Assembly (NCBI GenBank): GCA_902578385.1
Contig: CACHCR010000003.1
Coordinates: forward strand, 43,048-107,047
DNA length: 64,000 nt
Reading direction: 5' to 3'
Origin: an uncultured Fidelibacterota bacterium
GTDB taxonomy: Bacteria; Fidelibacterota; Marinisomatia; Marinisomatales; Marinisomataceae
Shown here: piece by piece, positions 25,211-34,978 of the stretch
How the letters are laid out: each line of letters opens with the position of its first letter
Position numbering within the stretch: the first letter of the stretch is position 1
Notes under the pieces: generated by a model
Database searches by the model: none
What the model was told of the DNA's origin: nothing
What the model saw: the letters and a program-made list of their open reading frames with translations, nothing else
Position numbers and translations under genes: made by a program

Positions 25211-27424
25211 ATGAAAACTATATTAATTACAATTTTTACAATATCTTCAGTTTTTAGTCAATCAATTAAGGATTTAACTGAAAGACCTGTTTATAATTCT
25301 ATAAAAACGACCGAAAATATTACAATAGATGGAAATTTTGATGAATATGCATGGAGCAATGCTCAAATAGCTACAAATTTTACTGGAGCTGGAATTTTTC
25401 AAGGTCAACCTGCAGATCTAAAAACAGAAGCTAAAATTCTTTATGATGATAAGTATTTATATTTAGCCTTTACAGCATACGTTGATAAAAATGATTTAAG
25501 ATATTCTGTTACTAAAAGAGATAATTTAGATGGTAGAGATGATAGAGTATTTATTCAAATTGATGCATTTGATGATGAATCACTAATTTATGGTATTGGT
25601 GTTAGTGCAAGTAATGCTCAAATTGACGGTAGGGCTGGCTTTGGCTGGGATCAGTCTTTAGATTTAATTTATGAAACTGCTGTAACTATTTTTGACGATA
25701 GATATCAAGCCGAATTTGCAATTCCGTTTTCTAGTATTCGTTATTCTATTGCGGAAAAACAAGATTGGAGAATTACGTTTGGAAGAGGTTATACCCTTGA
25801 TGATGAGATAACAAGGTTTGTATGGTGGGCAAACAAAGTTGACGGAATTGAATGTCAAACATGTCAATTAGGATATCTTAAGGATATTTATCCTCCAAAA
25901 TTAAAAAGAGGAGAGCCAAGCTATATACCTGCTTTGGTCGGTGGATTATCTGATGATTTTGAAAACGATGAATCTTCCAGCTCAAACGAAGCTTCTTTAT
26001 TTGTAAAATATCCTATTTCTTCAGTTGATTTGTTTGAAATTGCCATAAATCCTGATTTTAGTCAAATTGAGTCTGATGATATAAGAAATGATATAAACTC
26101 TGTTAATGCATTATATTTTCCAGAAAGAAGACCATTTTTTAGTGAAGGTTCAGAGCTTTTTAAATTTCAATCTGAAAGAGGATTTATAAATCTTTTTTAT
26201 TCTAGAACAATTAATGATCCTTCAATTATAGGAAAGTATACAGGTAAGATAGGAAAAACCTCTTATGGGGTTATATCTGCTAGAGATGATTCATCTTTAT
26301 TGTTATTACCATTTGAAGAAAGTAGTACAATTGTTTCAATGGGTGAGGCAACAAATCACGTTTTTAGATTAAAACAGATGTTAAAAAATGGAAGTTCGGT
26401 TGGTGCATTTATTTCTAACAGGAATTTTGACATTGGTGGAGATATGACAACTAGCGGCATCGATTTGCATTATCATCCTGGTTATAATATTCACTTAACT
26501 GTTCATGCAGCATTATCCGTTCATAATGAGTCAAATAATTTGGAATATTCTCCGGAAGATGAAGAAGACCAAACATTTGATGATGATAGACATACTAAAG
26601 CATTTGATGGAGAAGAAATTAATGGTTCAGCATTAGGGATTGGAATTAGCCAATGGACAAGAACAGACAGTAGAGGAATTGTTGCTCGATTCAGATCTCC
26701 AGGATTTAGAACAAGCAATGGTTTTGAGCAAAATAATAATACTAAATGGATTAAAGTCTCGAGGGGTAAAAGTATTTTTCATAATAATCATCCAAAACTA
26801 CTTAAATCAGACTATAAGATTGAAATTACACATAAAGAAAATTTTAGTGGTTTAGTCAAAAGACATGAAATAGAAATTGAAGGAGATTATAAACTTAATA
26901 ATGGTATTAATTTTTATTGGGATCTTGAATCTCAAAATGAAAATTTTAAAGGTGTTCAATTTAATGGGGATAATGAAGTTAGATTTGGATTTGATGCTCA
27001 GTTAAATAAAAAGATTAATTTAAGGGCTGGCGTTAATCATGGAGGTAGAATAATTAGATATTTGGATATACCTGAAATTGGTACTGAAAATAGTTTTGGT
27101 ATTAAATTAAATTATAAGCCATCAAATCAAACAGACTTTGGTATAGGTTTTGATTATGAAGATGTAAGCGATTATTATCATGGGTTTTTACTAAAATCTT
27201 CAGTTAAGCATGCATTTTCATCTAATTTATCTTTAAGGACAAAAATTCAGTACAGTGATTATTCAAATACTTGGTTTATTGAGCCTATGGTAACATATCA
27301 ACCCAGCGCTTATAGTGCATTTTATGTTGGCATAAACGATCTTTTAGAATCTCAAGATGGTATGTTTTCAAAATTAAGAGAAAATGAGAGACAGTTTTTT
27401 ATTAAATTCCAATACTTATTCTAG
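25211..27424 (+). CDS. CBM9-like/DUF5916 outer membrane protein
   Basis: A 737-residue protein with a signal peptide, then a carbohydrate-binding family 9-like domain (about 30-220: ENITIDGNFDEYAWSNA, AKILYDDKYLYLAFTAY, RDDRVFIQIDAF, FAIPFSSIRY). This is followed by a DUF5916 region that begins around DLFEIAINPDFSQIESD and includes YFPERRPFFSEGSELF. The rest alternates short strands like an outer-membrane barrel. Such proteins are frequent in Bacteroidota and Marinimicrobia; their role is not settled, though a surface sugar-binding role is often proposed. The last codons (IKFQYLF) end in an aromatic residue, as barrels do. Confidence 0.85.
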   Translation: MKTILITIFTISSVFSQSIKDLTERPVYNSIKTTENITIDGNFDEYAWSNAQIATNFTGAGIFQGQPADLKTEAKILYDDKYLYLAFTAYVDKNDLRYSVTKRDNLDGRDDRVFIQIDAFDDESLIYGIGVSASNAQIDGRAGFGWDQSLDLIYETAVTIFDDRYQAEFAIPFSSIRYSIAEKQDWRITFGRGYTLDDEITRFVWWANKVDGIECQTCQLGYLKDIYPPKLKRGEPSYIPALVGGLSDDFENDESSSSNEASLFVKYPISSVDLFEIAINPDFSQIESDDIRNDINSVNALYFPERRPFFSEGSELFKFQSERGFINLFYSRTINDPSIIGKYTGKIGKTSYGVISARDDSSLLLLPFEESSTIVSMGEATNHVFRLKQMLKNGSSVGAFISNRNFDIGGDMTTSGIDLHYHPGYNIHLTVHAALSVHNESNNLEYSPEDEEDQTFDDDRHTKAFDGEEINGSALGIGISQWTRTDSRGIVARFRSPGFRTSNGFEQNNNTKWIKVSRGKSIFHNNHPKLLKSDYKIEITHKENFSGLVKRHEIEIEGDYKLNNGINFYWDLESQNENFKGVQFNGDNEVRFGFDAQLNKKINLRAGVNHGGRIIRYLDIPEIGTENSFGIKLNYKPSNQTDFGIGFDYEDVSDYYHGFLLKSSVKHAFSSNLSLRTKIQYSDYSNTWFIEPMVTYQPSAYSAFYVGINDLLESQDGMFSKLRENERQFFIKFQYLF

Positions 27425-27426
27425 AT

Positions 27427-27879
27427 ATGAAAAAAATATCAATCATTATTGCCACACTATTATTATCTGCTTGCGTTGTTCCAGTATCAATTGGAAATAA
27501 AGCTGTTGTAGAACCAAAAGATAACAATGAAGTAGTTAATACTGTTTATGCTAAAAATGGAAAAACCATGGTAGCCCTAAATTATATTTTGCCTCAAAGA
27601 GCAGCTCAGTTTGAGATGTTAACTAAAACCATAATTATGCCTGCAATAAAAAGACAAGACATCGAAGTATTTAACAGTTTGAAATTTTTAGTTCCAGAAG
27701 AGCCTAATGAAGATGGAAACTTAACATATATGTTCATTGCTGATCCTTATCTTGAAGATAAAAATTATGATATTTTTGAAATTTTAGTTTCGCAGTATGG
27801 TAGAGCTAGAGCTGAAGAGTATTTTGATAGATGGATTACCTGTTTTGCATACGAGCAAGAAGTCATTTCTTTCAGATGA
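27427..27879 (+). CDS. Lipoprotein of unknown function
   Basis: A 150-residue lipoprotein (lipobox LSAC, C16) starts two bases after the DUF5916 stop, so it is likely in the same transcript. The mature protein is mixed alpha-beta with no motif that I recognise; features include NYILPQRAAQFEMLTK and VSQYGRARAEEYFDRW. Function is unknown. Confidence 0.6.
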   Translation: MKKISIIIATLLLSACVVPVSIGNKAVVEPKDNNEVVNTVYAKNGKTMVALNYILPQRAAQFEMLTKTIIMPAIKRQDIEVFNSLKFLVPEEPNEDGNLTYMFIADPYLEDKNYDIFEILVSQYGRARAEEYFDRWITCFAYEQEVISFR

Positions 27880-27923
27880 TAAAAACATATCTTTTTGAGC
27901 ACATCTATATTAAATTTTCTTTA

Positions 27924-28592
27924 ATGAAATCATTAAAAACGTTTTTAAGTCTAATAATCTTAATGAACATAGCACTTTCTCAAAGTTCTGAAGATTTGGA
28001 GGCAGAAAATCCATCGAGCGATAATTGGCAGGAAAATTATAGATCACTTTCAAGAAATGAATCTACAATTAATATTTATTCTAATGCTGCTGTTGCTGAT
28101 GTATTTGTGTGGAATTCTCCATGGCAATCTACAGAACGTACATTTCCAGCTGTAATCTCATTACCTACAGATAATAGGGTTTACACTATTAGTTTATATT
28201 CTCAATCACAATTTCAATATATTACAAATGAGTTACAAAATTTTGATTTTGATAATAGAGATATTGCTGAATTTGAGCTTTTACAAGATGAGTTTGAGCG
28301 TATGAAGATGGGCACAAAGAGCGTAAGACCTATTCCTGGAACTGGTGAATCTGTATTTTTAACATATTGTGACTCAGATGACGCAAATTGCGAAGAAGGA
28401 ATGCATTGGTTGGATAAGTTTTATGCAAAATTTTATGACTCAAAACAAGAAAAAGTTTTGGCTTCAGATCTTAATGGAACAGATCTAACTGATGCTGAAA
28501 AAGCCTTAGTAAGAAGACATCGTTTGGGGGTGGCTGGAATGGTTGGATTTTTCACCATGGCCGTATTTTTAATTGATAGTTCAGCCTTGTGA
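27924..28592 (+). CDS. Membrane-anchored secreted protein of unknown function
   Basis: A 222-residue protein. The ATG at 27924 gives a clean signal peptide (MKSLKTFLSLIILMNIALSQ); the frame is open further upstream inside the previous gene, but that part has no signal-like start. The middle contains INIYSNAAVADVFVW, ISLPTDNRVYTISLYSQSQF and a Cys pair (YCDSDDANCEE). A hydrophobic C-terminal helix (VAGMVGFFTMAVFLI) ends the protein, so it is probably held in the membrane by its C-terminus. The stop overlaps the GTG start of thrS by four bases. No family is recognised. Confidence 0.6.
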   Translation: MKSLKTFLSLIILMNIALSQSSEDLEAENPSSDNWQENYRSLSRNESTINIYSNAAVADVFVWNSPWQSTERTFPAVISLPTDNRVYTISLYSQSQFQYITNELQNFDFDNRDIAEFELLQDEFERMKMGTKSVRPIPGTGESVFLTYCDSDDANCEEGMHWLDKFYAKFYDSKQEKVLASDLNGTDLTDAEKALVRRHRLGVAGMVGFFTMAVFLIDSSAL

Positions 28593-30529
28593 GTAAGATT
28601 TCAGTAAATATCAAAGGTCTTAGTTTACAAGAGTTCTCTAAAGGAATTACTCCTCTTGAAATAATGAATGAAGCTAAGGGTGTACCTAAAGATTCAATTA
28701 TTTGTAAAGTAGACGGTTTACTAACAGATTTATCTGCTCAGTTATCGAATGATTGTGAACTGCAGTTTATGGATGCTCAAAGCAAAGAAGGTCATAGCGT
28801 TTTACTTCATAGCACTGCTCATTTGATGGCTCAGGCTGTAAAAAGATTATTTCCAAAAACAAAAGTAACTATTGGACCATATCTAGAAAATAGGTTTTAC
28901 TATGATTTTGACGTTAAGACACCATTTACGGAAGAAGATTTATTAAAAATTGAAGATGAGATGACCAAAATTTCAGAGGAAAATCTTCAAATTACCCATG
29001 AAATCAAATCTAGAGATGATTCTATAAGTTATTTTGAGAAAATTAATGAAAATTATAAAGTTGAAATAATAAATGATTTAGATCCAAATGAAACATTAAA
29101 AGTATATTCGCAGGGTGAATTTACAGATTTATGTAGAGGTCCGCATGTTCCTTATACAGGTGTCATTAAACATTTCAAGCTTTTATCTTCATCAGCGGCT
29201 TATTGGAGAGGCGATGAAAAAAATCAAACTCTTCAAAGAGTTTATGGAACTTCATTCCAGAATATTAAAGATTTAAAAAAATATCTTTTAATGTTAGAAG
29301 AGCAGAAAAAACGTGATCATAGAAAAATTGGTAAGGAGCTTGATTTATTTTTCTTTGATGATGAGGTTGGTCCAGGTTTGCCACTTTGGACACCATCTGG
29401 GACTGTGTTAATTGATCAGTTAGAGGCTCTAGCAAAAGAAAAAGAAACAGCGGGTGGATACTTAAGAGTTAGAACACCTCACTTAACAAAAGGTGATTTA
29501 TTTTCAAAGTCAGGACATTTAGACCATTACATGTCAAGTATGTTTTCTCCGATGGATGTTGATGGTATCGATTATTATATGAAACCAATGAATTGTCCAT
29601 ATCATCATAAAATTTATGCTAATACCCCTAAAAGCTATAGAGATTTACCTTATAGAATATCCGAATATGGTACTTGCTACAGGTATGAAAAATCTGGTGA
29701 ATTATTTGGTTTAATGCGTGTTAGAAGCATGCAAATGAATGATGGTCATATTTATTGTACAGAGGAACAGTTTAAAGAAGAATTTATAAATGTGTGTAAT
29801 CTATATATGGAATATTTTAAAATTTTTGGAATAGAAAAATATGAAATGAGATTAAGCCTTCATGACCCAGAAGGTCTTGGTGATAAATTTATAGATAACC
29901 CAACACTTTGGAAAAAGACTGAGGATGATGTAAGAAATGCTCTTAAAGGAGCTAAATTAAAATTTGTCGAATCTGTTGGTGATGCAGCATTTTATGGTCC
30001 TAAAATTGATGTTCAGGTTTGGAGCTCAATCGGAAGAGAATTTACCTTGGCAACCAATCAAGTAGATTTTGCTATTCCCGAGAGATTTGATCTAACTTAT
30101 ACAGATAAAGATGGTACTGCTAAGACGCCTTTATGTATTCATAGAGCTCCGTTAGGAACTCATGAACGTTTCATTGGATTTTTAATTGAACATTTTGGAG
30201 GAAATTTTCCTCTATGGTTAGCACCTAAACAAGTAACTATTCTTCCTGTATCAGATAAATTCAATGATTATGCACAAGAAATTACAACCCACTTAATAAC
30301 AAAAGGCGTGAGAGCTTCTATTGATAATAGATCAGAAAAAATTGGTTCAAAAATTAGAGATGCAGAGATGCAAAAAATTAATATCATGGTAATTGTTGGA
30401 GAGAAAGAACAAGAAAATAAAACTTTAACAATCAGAAGAAGATTTGTAAAAGAGCAAGAAGAATTAAATTTGGATGATTTTTCTAAAAATATCTTAAGCG
30501 AAATAAATGAAAGGAGAGTTTCGAATTAA
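28589..30529 (+). CDS. thrS: Threonyl-tRNA synthetase
   Basis: A 646-residue enzyme that charges tRNA-Thr. It has an N-terminal TGS domain (about 1-60), the editing domain with HSTAHLMAQ (HxxxH) and the later CRGPHVP, and the class II catalytic core. The core shows PMNCPYHH with the zinc cysteine, YRYEKSGE and MQMNDGHIYC, and motif 3 in IHRAPLGTHERFIGFLIEHFGG. A C-terminal anticodon-binding domain follows (KQVTILPVSDKF onward). The start is GTG at 28589, overlapping the previous stop (GTGA). It opens the conserved thrS-infC-rpmI-rplT-pheS-pheT cluster. Confidence 0.97.
   Translation: MSKISVNIKGLSLQEFSKGITPLEIMNEAKGVPKDSIICKVDGLLTDLSAQLSNDCELQFMDAQSKEGHSVLLHSTAHLMAQAVKRLFPKTKVTIGPYLENRFYYDFDVKTPFTEEDLLKIEDEMTKISEENLQITHEIKSRDDSISYFEKINENYKVEIINDLDPNETLKVYSQGEFTDLCRGPHVPYTGVIKHFKLLSSSAAYWRGDEKNQTLQRVYGTSFQNIKDLKKYLLMLEEQKKRDHRKIGKELDLFFFDDEVGPGLPLWTPSGTVLIDQLEALAKEKETAGGYLRVRTPHLTKGDLFSKSGHLDHYMSSMFSPMDVDGIDYYMKPMNCPYHHKIYANTPKSYRDLPYRISEYGTCYRYEKSGELFGLMRVRSMQMNDGHIYCTEEQFKEEFINVCNLYMEYFKIFGIEKYEMRLSLHDPEGLGDKFIDNPTLWKKTEDDVRNALKGAKLKFVESVGDAAFYGPKIDVQVWSSIGREFTLATNQVDFAIPERFDLTYTDKDGTAKTPLCIHRAPLGTHERFIGFLIEHFGGNFPLWLAPKQVTILPVSDKFNDYAQEITTHLITKGVRASIDNRSEKIGSKIRDAEMQKINIMVIVGEKEQENKTLTIRRRFVKEQEELNLDDFSKNILSEINERRVSN
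30511..30527 (+). promoter_or_regulatory. Ribosome-binding site and ATT start codon of infC
   Basis: AAGGAG at 30511-30516 lies 8 bases before an in-frame ATT at 30525-30527, which is ideal spacing. The upstream in-frame ATG at 30507 overlaps the A of that site's purine run and has no Shine-Dalgarno of its own. IF3 genes in several bacteria start at AUU, which lets IF3 repress its own synthesis. The ATT also overlaps the thrS stop (ATTAA). Confidence 0.6.
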
Positions 30530-31034
30530 AAAACAAAAAATAAGAGTTAACGAAAGAATTTATGCTGATGAGGTAAGACTTATCAGTGAAAACAAAGAAC
30601 AAATTGGTGTTGTAAGCGTAAAAGAGGCTTTATCAAAAGCTCAAGATGCTGGATTAGACCTTGTAGAAATATCACCAAATGCAAAGCCACCAGTCTGTAA
30701 AATAATGGATTTTGGGAAGTTTAAATATGAAGAAAAAAAGAAAGCTCAACAAAGTAAAAAGAAGCAACAAGTTATAAAAGTTAAAGAATTAAGAATGAGA
30801 CCAAATATTGGTGATCATGACTTAGATAATAAATTAAAAATGGGAAAAAAGTTTTTAGCTGAAGGTTATAAGTTAAAATTAACCTTAATGTATAGAGGAA
30901 GAGAAATGTCTCGTCAAGATTTAGGACAAGAGTTAATGCAGCGTGTTTTGTCGACGCTAAGTGAGCATGCTGAACTTGAAAAAGATTCTCCTTTGACTGG
31001 AAGAAAAAAATCTATAATATTAGCCCCGAAATAG
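30525..31034 (+). CDS. infC: Translation initiation factor IF-3
   Basis: A protein of about 170 residues that binds the 30S subunit and checks start codon-initiator tRNA pairing. The N-domain has IRVNERIYADEVRLI and DLVEISPNAKPPVCKIMDFGKF; the C-domain begins VIKVKELRMRPNIGDHDL and ends KKSIILAPK. I prefer the ATT at 30525 as start because AAGGAG is 8 bases upstream and the E. coli and Geobacillus genes also use AUU. The alternative ATG at 30507 would add six residues and overlap thrS by 23 bases. If ATT is used, IF3 would limit its own translation. It lies in the usual position after thrS. Confidence 0.95.
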   Translation: MKKQKIRVNERIYADEVRLISENKEQIGVVSVKEALSKAQDAGLDLVEISPNAKPPVCKIMDFGKFKYEEKKKAQQSKKKQQVIKVKELRMRPNIGDHDLDNKLKMGKKFLAEGYKLKLTLMYRGREMSRQDLGQELMQRVLSTLSEHAELEKDSPLTGRKKSIILAPK

Positions 31035-31043
31035 GAATTTATT

Positions 31044-31247
31044 ATGCCAAAACAAAAAACAAGAAAAAGCGTATCAAAAAGATTTAAAGTTACAGGTTCT
31101 GGAAAATTGAAACGTAACAAAGCGGGGCACAAACACATGCTTATTCGTAGAGATGGTGATGTTAAACGTGCTGCTAAGAAAGCTACTGTTGTAGCTCCTT
31201 CTTTTGAGAAGCGCATGAAAAAAATGATGGCGAAAGCAGGAAGTTAA
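31044..31247 (+). CDS. rpmI: Ribosomal protein L35 (bL35)
   Basis: A 67-residue, very basic protein beginning [20 protein letters not shown] after the start Met, with GHKHMLIRR in the middle. These are signature stretches of bL35. It lies 9 bases after infC and one base before rplT, the standard order. Length is normal. Confidence 0.95.
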   Translation: MPKQKTRKSVSKRFKVTGSGKLKRNKAGHKHMLIRRDGDVKRAAKKATVVAPSFEKRMKKMMAKAGS

Positions 31248-31248
31248 G

Positions 31249-31599
31249 ATGCCAAGATCAAACAGTTCAGTTCCAAGACATAGAAGACACCGTAAAATTG
31301 TTAAACTAGCCAAGGGATATTTTGGAGCTAGAAGTAGAAACTTTAAAGCAGCAAAAGATGCAGTAACAAAAGCTGGACTTTATGCTTATAGAGATAGAAG
31401 ACAGAAAAAGCGTCAGTTTAGAAGACTTTGGATTGTAAGAATTAATGCTGCATCAAGATTAAATGGTTTATCCTATTCAAATTTTGTACATTTACTGAAG
31501 GAGAAAGGGGTCGATTTAGATAGAAAAGTATTGGCAGATTTAGCTGTTAATAACCCATCTGTCTTTGAAGACCTTGTAAAATACTTAAAGAAAAAATAG
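31249..31599 (+). CDS. rplT: Ribosomal protein L20 (bL20)
   Basis: A 116-residue basic protein. [16 protein letters not shown] at the N-terminus, [15 protein letters not shown], and [19 protein letters not shown] identify bL20, a 23S rRNA binding protein needed early in large-subunit assembly. In other bacteria L20 also represses this operon; no separate leader structure is evident here because infC overlaps thrS. It follows rpmI after one base. Confidence 0.96.
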   Translation: MPRSNSSVPRHRRHRKIVKLAKGYFGARSRNFKAAKDAVTKAGLYAYRDRRQKKRQFRRLWIVRINAASRLNGLSYSNFVHLLKEKGVDLDRKVLADLAVNNPSVFEDLVKYLKKK

Positions 31600-31608
31600 A
31601 AAAATACG

Positions 31609-32589
31609 ATGTCATTAGATAAAACCATTAAAGGATTAAAGGCATCATTTTCTAAAGAGTTATCCAAAAGTAAGACCTCATCTGATCTCGAAAAATTCCG
31701 AATAAAATATTTAGGCAGAAATGGAAAACTAGCTTCTTTATTTGAAGAGTTCAATAAGTTGCCAGCATCTGAAAAACCTCGCTTTGGCAAGGAATTAAAT
31801 ATTTTAAAGAATGAATTATCATCAATGTATCAAGATGTTGTAGGTGGTTCTAAAGGTAGTTCTATTTCAAATAATACAGATTTTTCACTTCCTGGATATA
31901 ACTTGCCAGATGGAAATGTTCATCCATTAGAACAAATTACTTACGAAATAAAGTCTATTTTTCAGTCAATTGGTTTTTCTGTCGCCTATGGTCCCGAAAT
32001 TGATGATGATTATCATAATTTTGAAGCATTGAATGTTCCAAAACATCATCCTGCGAGAGATATGCAAGATACTTTTTTTATCAATCCTAATACGGTATTA
32101 AGAACTCATACATCAAATGTTCAGATTCATTTAATGGAAAATCAAGATCCTCCTCTTAGACATATTTGTTGTGGAAGGGTATATAGAAATGAGGCAGTAA
32201 GTTATAAAAGTTTTTGTTTATTTAATCAAGTTGAAGGACTGGTAATAAATGAAGACTCTTCCTTCGCAGAGATGAAAGGCACTCTTGAGTATTTTGTTCA
32301 AGAAATGTTTGGAAAAAATACGAAAATGCGTTTTAGGCCGAGTTATTTCCCATTTACTGAACCGAGTGCTGAAGTTGATATATGGAATGAAAAATTAAAC
32401 CAATGGATGGAGATTTTAGGCTGTGGAATGGTAAATCCTAATGTACTAACCAATGTTGGATATGATAATAAAAAATATCAAGGATTTGCCTTTGGAATGG
32501 GTATTGAAAGAATAGCAATGATTAAATATGGTATTAAAGATATCCGTTTATTTTACCAGAATGACAAAAGATTTTTGGAGCAATTTTAA
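31609..32589 (+). CDS. pheS: Phenylalanyl-tRNA synthetase alpha subunit
   Basis: A 326-residue class II synthetase catalytic subunit. It has an N-terminal helical tRNA-binding region (about 1-85) and then the core: VHPLEQITYEIKSIF, ARDMQDTFFI, LRTHTSNVQI, CGRVYRNEAV, FCLFNQVEGL, and the C-terminal GFAFGMGIERIAMIKYGI. It works as an alpha2-beta2 tetramer with PheT. Its stop overlaps the pheT ATG by one base (TAATG), which favours balanced synthesis of the subunits. Confidence 0.96.
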   Translation: MSLDKTIKGLKASFSKELSKSKTSSDLEKFRIKYLGRNGKLASLFEEFNKLPASEKPRFGKELNILKNELSSMYQDVVGGSKGSSISNNTDFSLPGYNLPDGNVHPLEQITYEIKSIFQSIGFSVAYGPEIDDDYHNFEALNVPKHHPARDMQDTFFINPNTVLRTHTSNVQIHLMENQDPPLRHICCGRVYRNEAVSYKSFCLFNQVEGLVINEDSSFAEMKGTLEYFVQEMFGKNTKMRFRPSYFPFTEPSAEVDIWNEKLNQWMEILGCGMVNPNVLTNVGYDNKKYQGFAFGMGIERIAMIKYGIKDIRLFYQNDKRFLEQF

Positions 32590-34970
32590 TGAAGGTTTCC
32601 TTACATTGGTTAAAAAGATTTGTCGATTTTGATTTAACTGCTACTGAATTAGCTGATATGTTGACAATGCGTGGTTTTGAATCTGAAGTAGTTACCGATT
32701 TTGATAATATTGATAATTTAGTTGTTGGAGATGTATTAACTGCTAAAAAACATCCAAATGCTGATAAATTAAAATTATGTAGCGTCTCGGACGGATCTGA
32801 AACATTTAGCGTTGTATGTGGAGCTCCAAACGTTGATAGTGGTCAAAAAATTGTTTTCGCTAAAGTAGGAGCTATTCTTCCTGGAGATTTCAAGATAGGT
32901 AAAGCAAAGATTAGAGGTATTGAAAGCTTTGGAATGATTTGTTCAGAAAAAGAACTTGGAATTTCTGAAGAACATGATGGAATTATGGTTTTAGACAGCT
33001 CTTTAAAAGCCGGAACACCAATAAAAAAAGTTCTTGGTCCAATATTTAATGCAATTGATATTGAGGTTACACCGGACAAAGCTTTTGGTCTTAGTCATAG
33101 AGGGATTGCTAGGGAGGTAGCAACTATGGTTAATGCTAAGCTTAAAACTCCTATTTCAGCTGTAAAATTGAATTCTAAGTCTAAAGACGTTATATCTGTC
33201 GAATTGGATAAAAAAAATGGATGTACACGCTATATTGCAGGTGTAATGAAGGGTGTAAAGGTAGGACCTTCTCCTCAATGGCTAGCTGATTACTTAAAAT
33301 CTGTGGGTCAAAAAAGTATTAATAATTTAGTTGATATATCAAATTTTATGCTTTTAGAGATTGGTCACCCAACACATATATTTGATTTAAATAAATTAGC
33401 AAAACCTGCTATTAAGGTTTCTTGGGCAAAAAAGGGTGAAAAGTTTGATGCTTTAGATGAAGAAACATATGAATTGAGTAATGATCATATGGTTATCACT
33501 GATACAAAAAATACAATAGCATTAGCAGGTATTATTGGTGGAATGGATAGTTCCGTTACAGATACAACCACAGAAGTATTAATAGAAAGTGCCTATTTTG
33601 ATCCTGTTGTAATAAGAAAAGGGTCAAAAAAATTAAATTTATTATCAGAAGCATCTAGAAGATTTGAAAGAGGAACGGATCCAAATGCAGCTTCAGAAGC
33701 ATTTAATATGATTGTTCAGTTAATGCAAGAAGTTGCTGGAGGTACTTTAGAGTCTATAATCACTGATGAATGTTCAATGAATTTAAGTAATTCTAAGGTT
33801 GAATTATCCTCAGAAAAACTACTAAAGTATGCAGGTCAGGTAATTCCGTCTAAAAATGTAGAATCAATCTTAAAAGGGCTTCATATTGATATTAAAAAAT
33901 CTAAAAAAGGGTGGAGTTGTTCAATTCCTACTTTTAGAACTGATTTATCATCCGAGACCGACTTAATTGAAGAGGTTTTTAGATGTTATGGTTATGATAA
34001 TATTAAATCTTCATTTAATTATTCATCAATTATGCAGTTTGCAAATGATGAAGAATCAACTATTTTTTCTTTAAAACATCATCTTTCATCTCTTGGATTT
34101 CATCAATCTTACAATAATTCCTTAGAAGATCTCGAAGAAGTAAAGCTGTTTGGAAAAGATCCCATAAGTGTTATGAATCCATCTTCAGAAAGAATGAATA
34201 CCTTAAGAACAACGCTTCATTTAGGATTATTAAAAAATCTTGATTTTAACTATAGAAATGGATCGTCAAATACAATGATATATGAATATGGAACAATATT
34301 TGAAGGCAAGAGTGAAAAATTAGAAAGTATAACACAAAATAGCAGTCTTTCTTGTTTGGTGCATGGTGATTTGTTTTCTAAGAATGTACACTTTGATTCT
34401 ATTTCTGCATCATTTGCTTTTTTAAAGGGGATAGCCTTAAATATTTTTGAAGATAAAAAACTAAATATAAATATTAAGCTTCTTGAGGAAAAACATCATT
34501 ATTGCGAGACATATTTTGCAATTTTAGATGGTAGAAAACAAAAAATTGGTGGAATTGGAGTGATTGGTGAAACTTTATTAAATAAGCTAGATATTGCTCA
34601 TAAACATGATGTAGTAGTTTTAGATATAGATCCTACAATTTTCATAGATTATAGGAATTTTAAAATAAAAGTTAATGACGTTGTGCCATATCCGGCTGTT
34701 GCAAGAGATTTAAATTTCAAAATGGATAGCTCAATAAGTGTAGGTGATGTTACAACTGCAATCAAATCAGTAAATCAATCAATCTTACAAACTGTATTAC
34801 CTGTAGATATTTATATATCAAAAAAAGATAAATCATCTAAAGATGTTTTGTTTTCATTAACGTTTCAATCGCCTAAAAAAACACTTGAAGATAATGATGT
34901 AAATACAGTTATTACTGAAATTATAAATGTTGTATCTAAAAAATTTAATGCTAAATTAAGAGATAATTAG
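32589..34970 (+). CDS. pheT: Phenylalanyl-tRNA synthetase beta subunit
   Basis: A 793-residue subunit. The N-terminal part contains an EMAP/OB-type tRNA-binding domain (about 40-150: VVGDVLTAKKHPNADKLKLC, VVCGAPNV). The B3/B4 editing domain (about 210-390) has GHPTHIFDLNKL and IAGIIGGMDSSVT-like strings, followed by B5. The last 90 residues form the FDX-ACB domain, PYPAVARDLNFKMDSSISV, that binds the anticodon. It is translationally coupled to pheS. All domains appear present and of normal length. Confidence 0.96.
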   Translation: MKVSLHWLKRFVDFDLTATELADMLTMRGFESEVVTDFDNIDNLVVGDVLTAKKHPNADKLKLCSVSDGSETFSVVCGAPNVDSGQKIVFAKVGAILPGDFKIGKAKIRGIESFGMICSEKELGISEEHDGIMVLDSSLKAGTPIKKVLGPIFNAIDIEVTPDKAFGLSHRGIAREVATMVNAKLKTPISAVKLNSKSKDVISVELDKKNGCTRYIAGVMKGVKVGPSPQWLADYLKSVGQKSINNLVDISNFMLLEIGHPTHIFDLNKLAKPAIKVSWAKKGEKFDALDEETYELSNDHMVITDTKNTIALAGIIGGMDSSVTDTTTEVLIESAYFDPVVIRKGSKKLNLLSEASRRFERGTDPNAASEAFNMIVQLMQEVAGGTLESIITDECSMNLSNSKVELSSEKLLKYAGQVIPSKNVESILKGLHIDIKKSKKGWSCSIPTFRTDLSSETDLIEEVFRCYGYDNIKSSFNYSSIMQFANDEESTIFSLKHHLSSLGFHQSYNNSLEDLEEVKLFGKDPISVMNPSSERMNTLRTTLHLGLLKNLDFNYRNGSSNTMIYEYGTIFEGKSEKLESITQNSSLSCLVHGDLFSKNVHFDSISASFAFLKGIALNIFEDKKLNINIKLLEEKHHYCETYFAILDGRKQKIGGIGVIGETLLNKLDIAHKHDVVVLDIDPTIFIDYRNFKIKVNDVVPYPAVARDLNFKMDSSISVGDVTTAIKSVNQSILQTVLPVDIYISKKDKSSKDVLFSLTFQSPKKTLEDNDVNTVITEIINVVSKKFNAKLRDN

Positions 34971-34978
34971 AGGTATAT

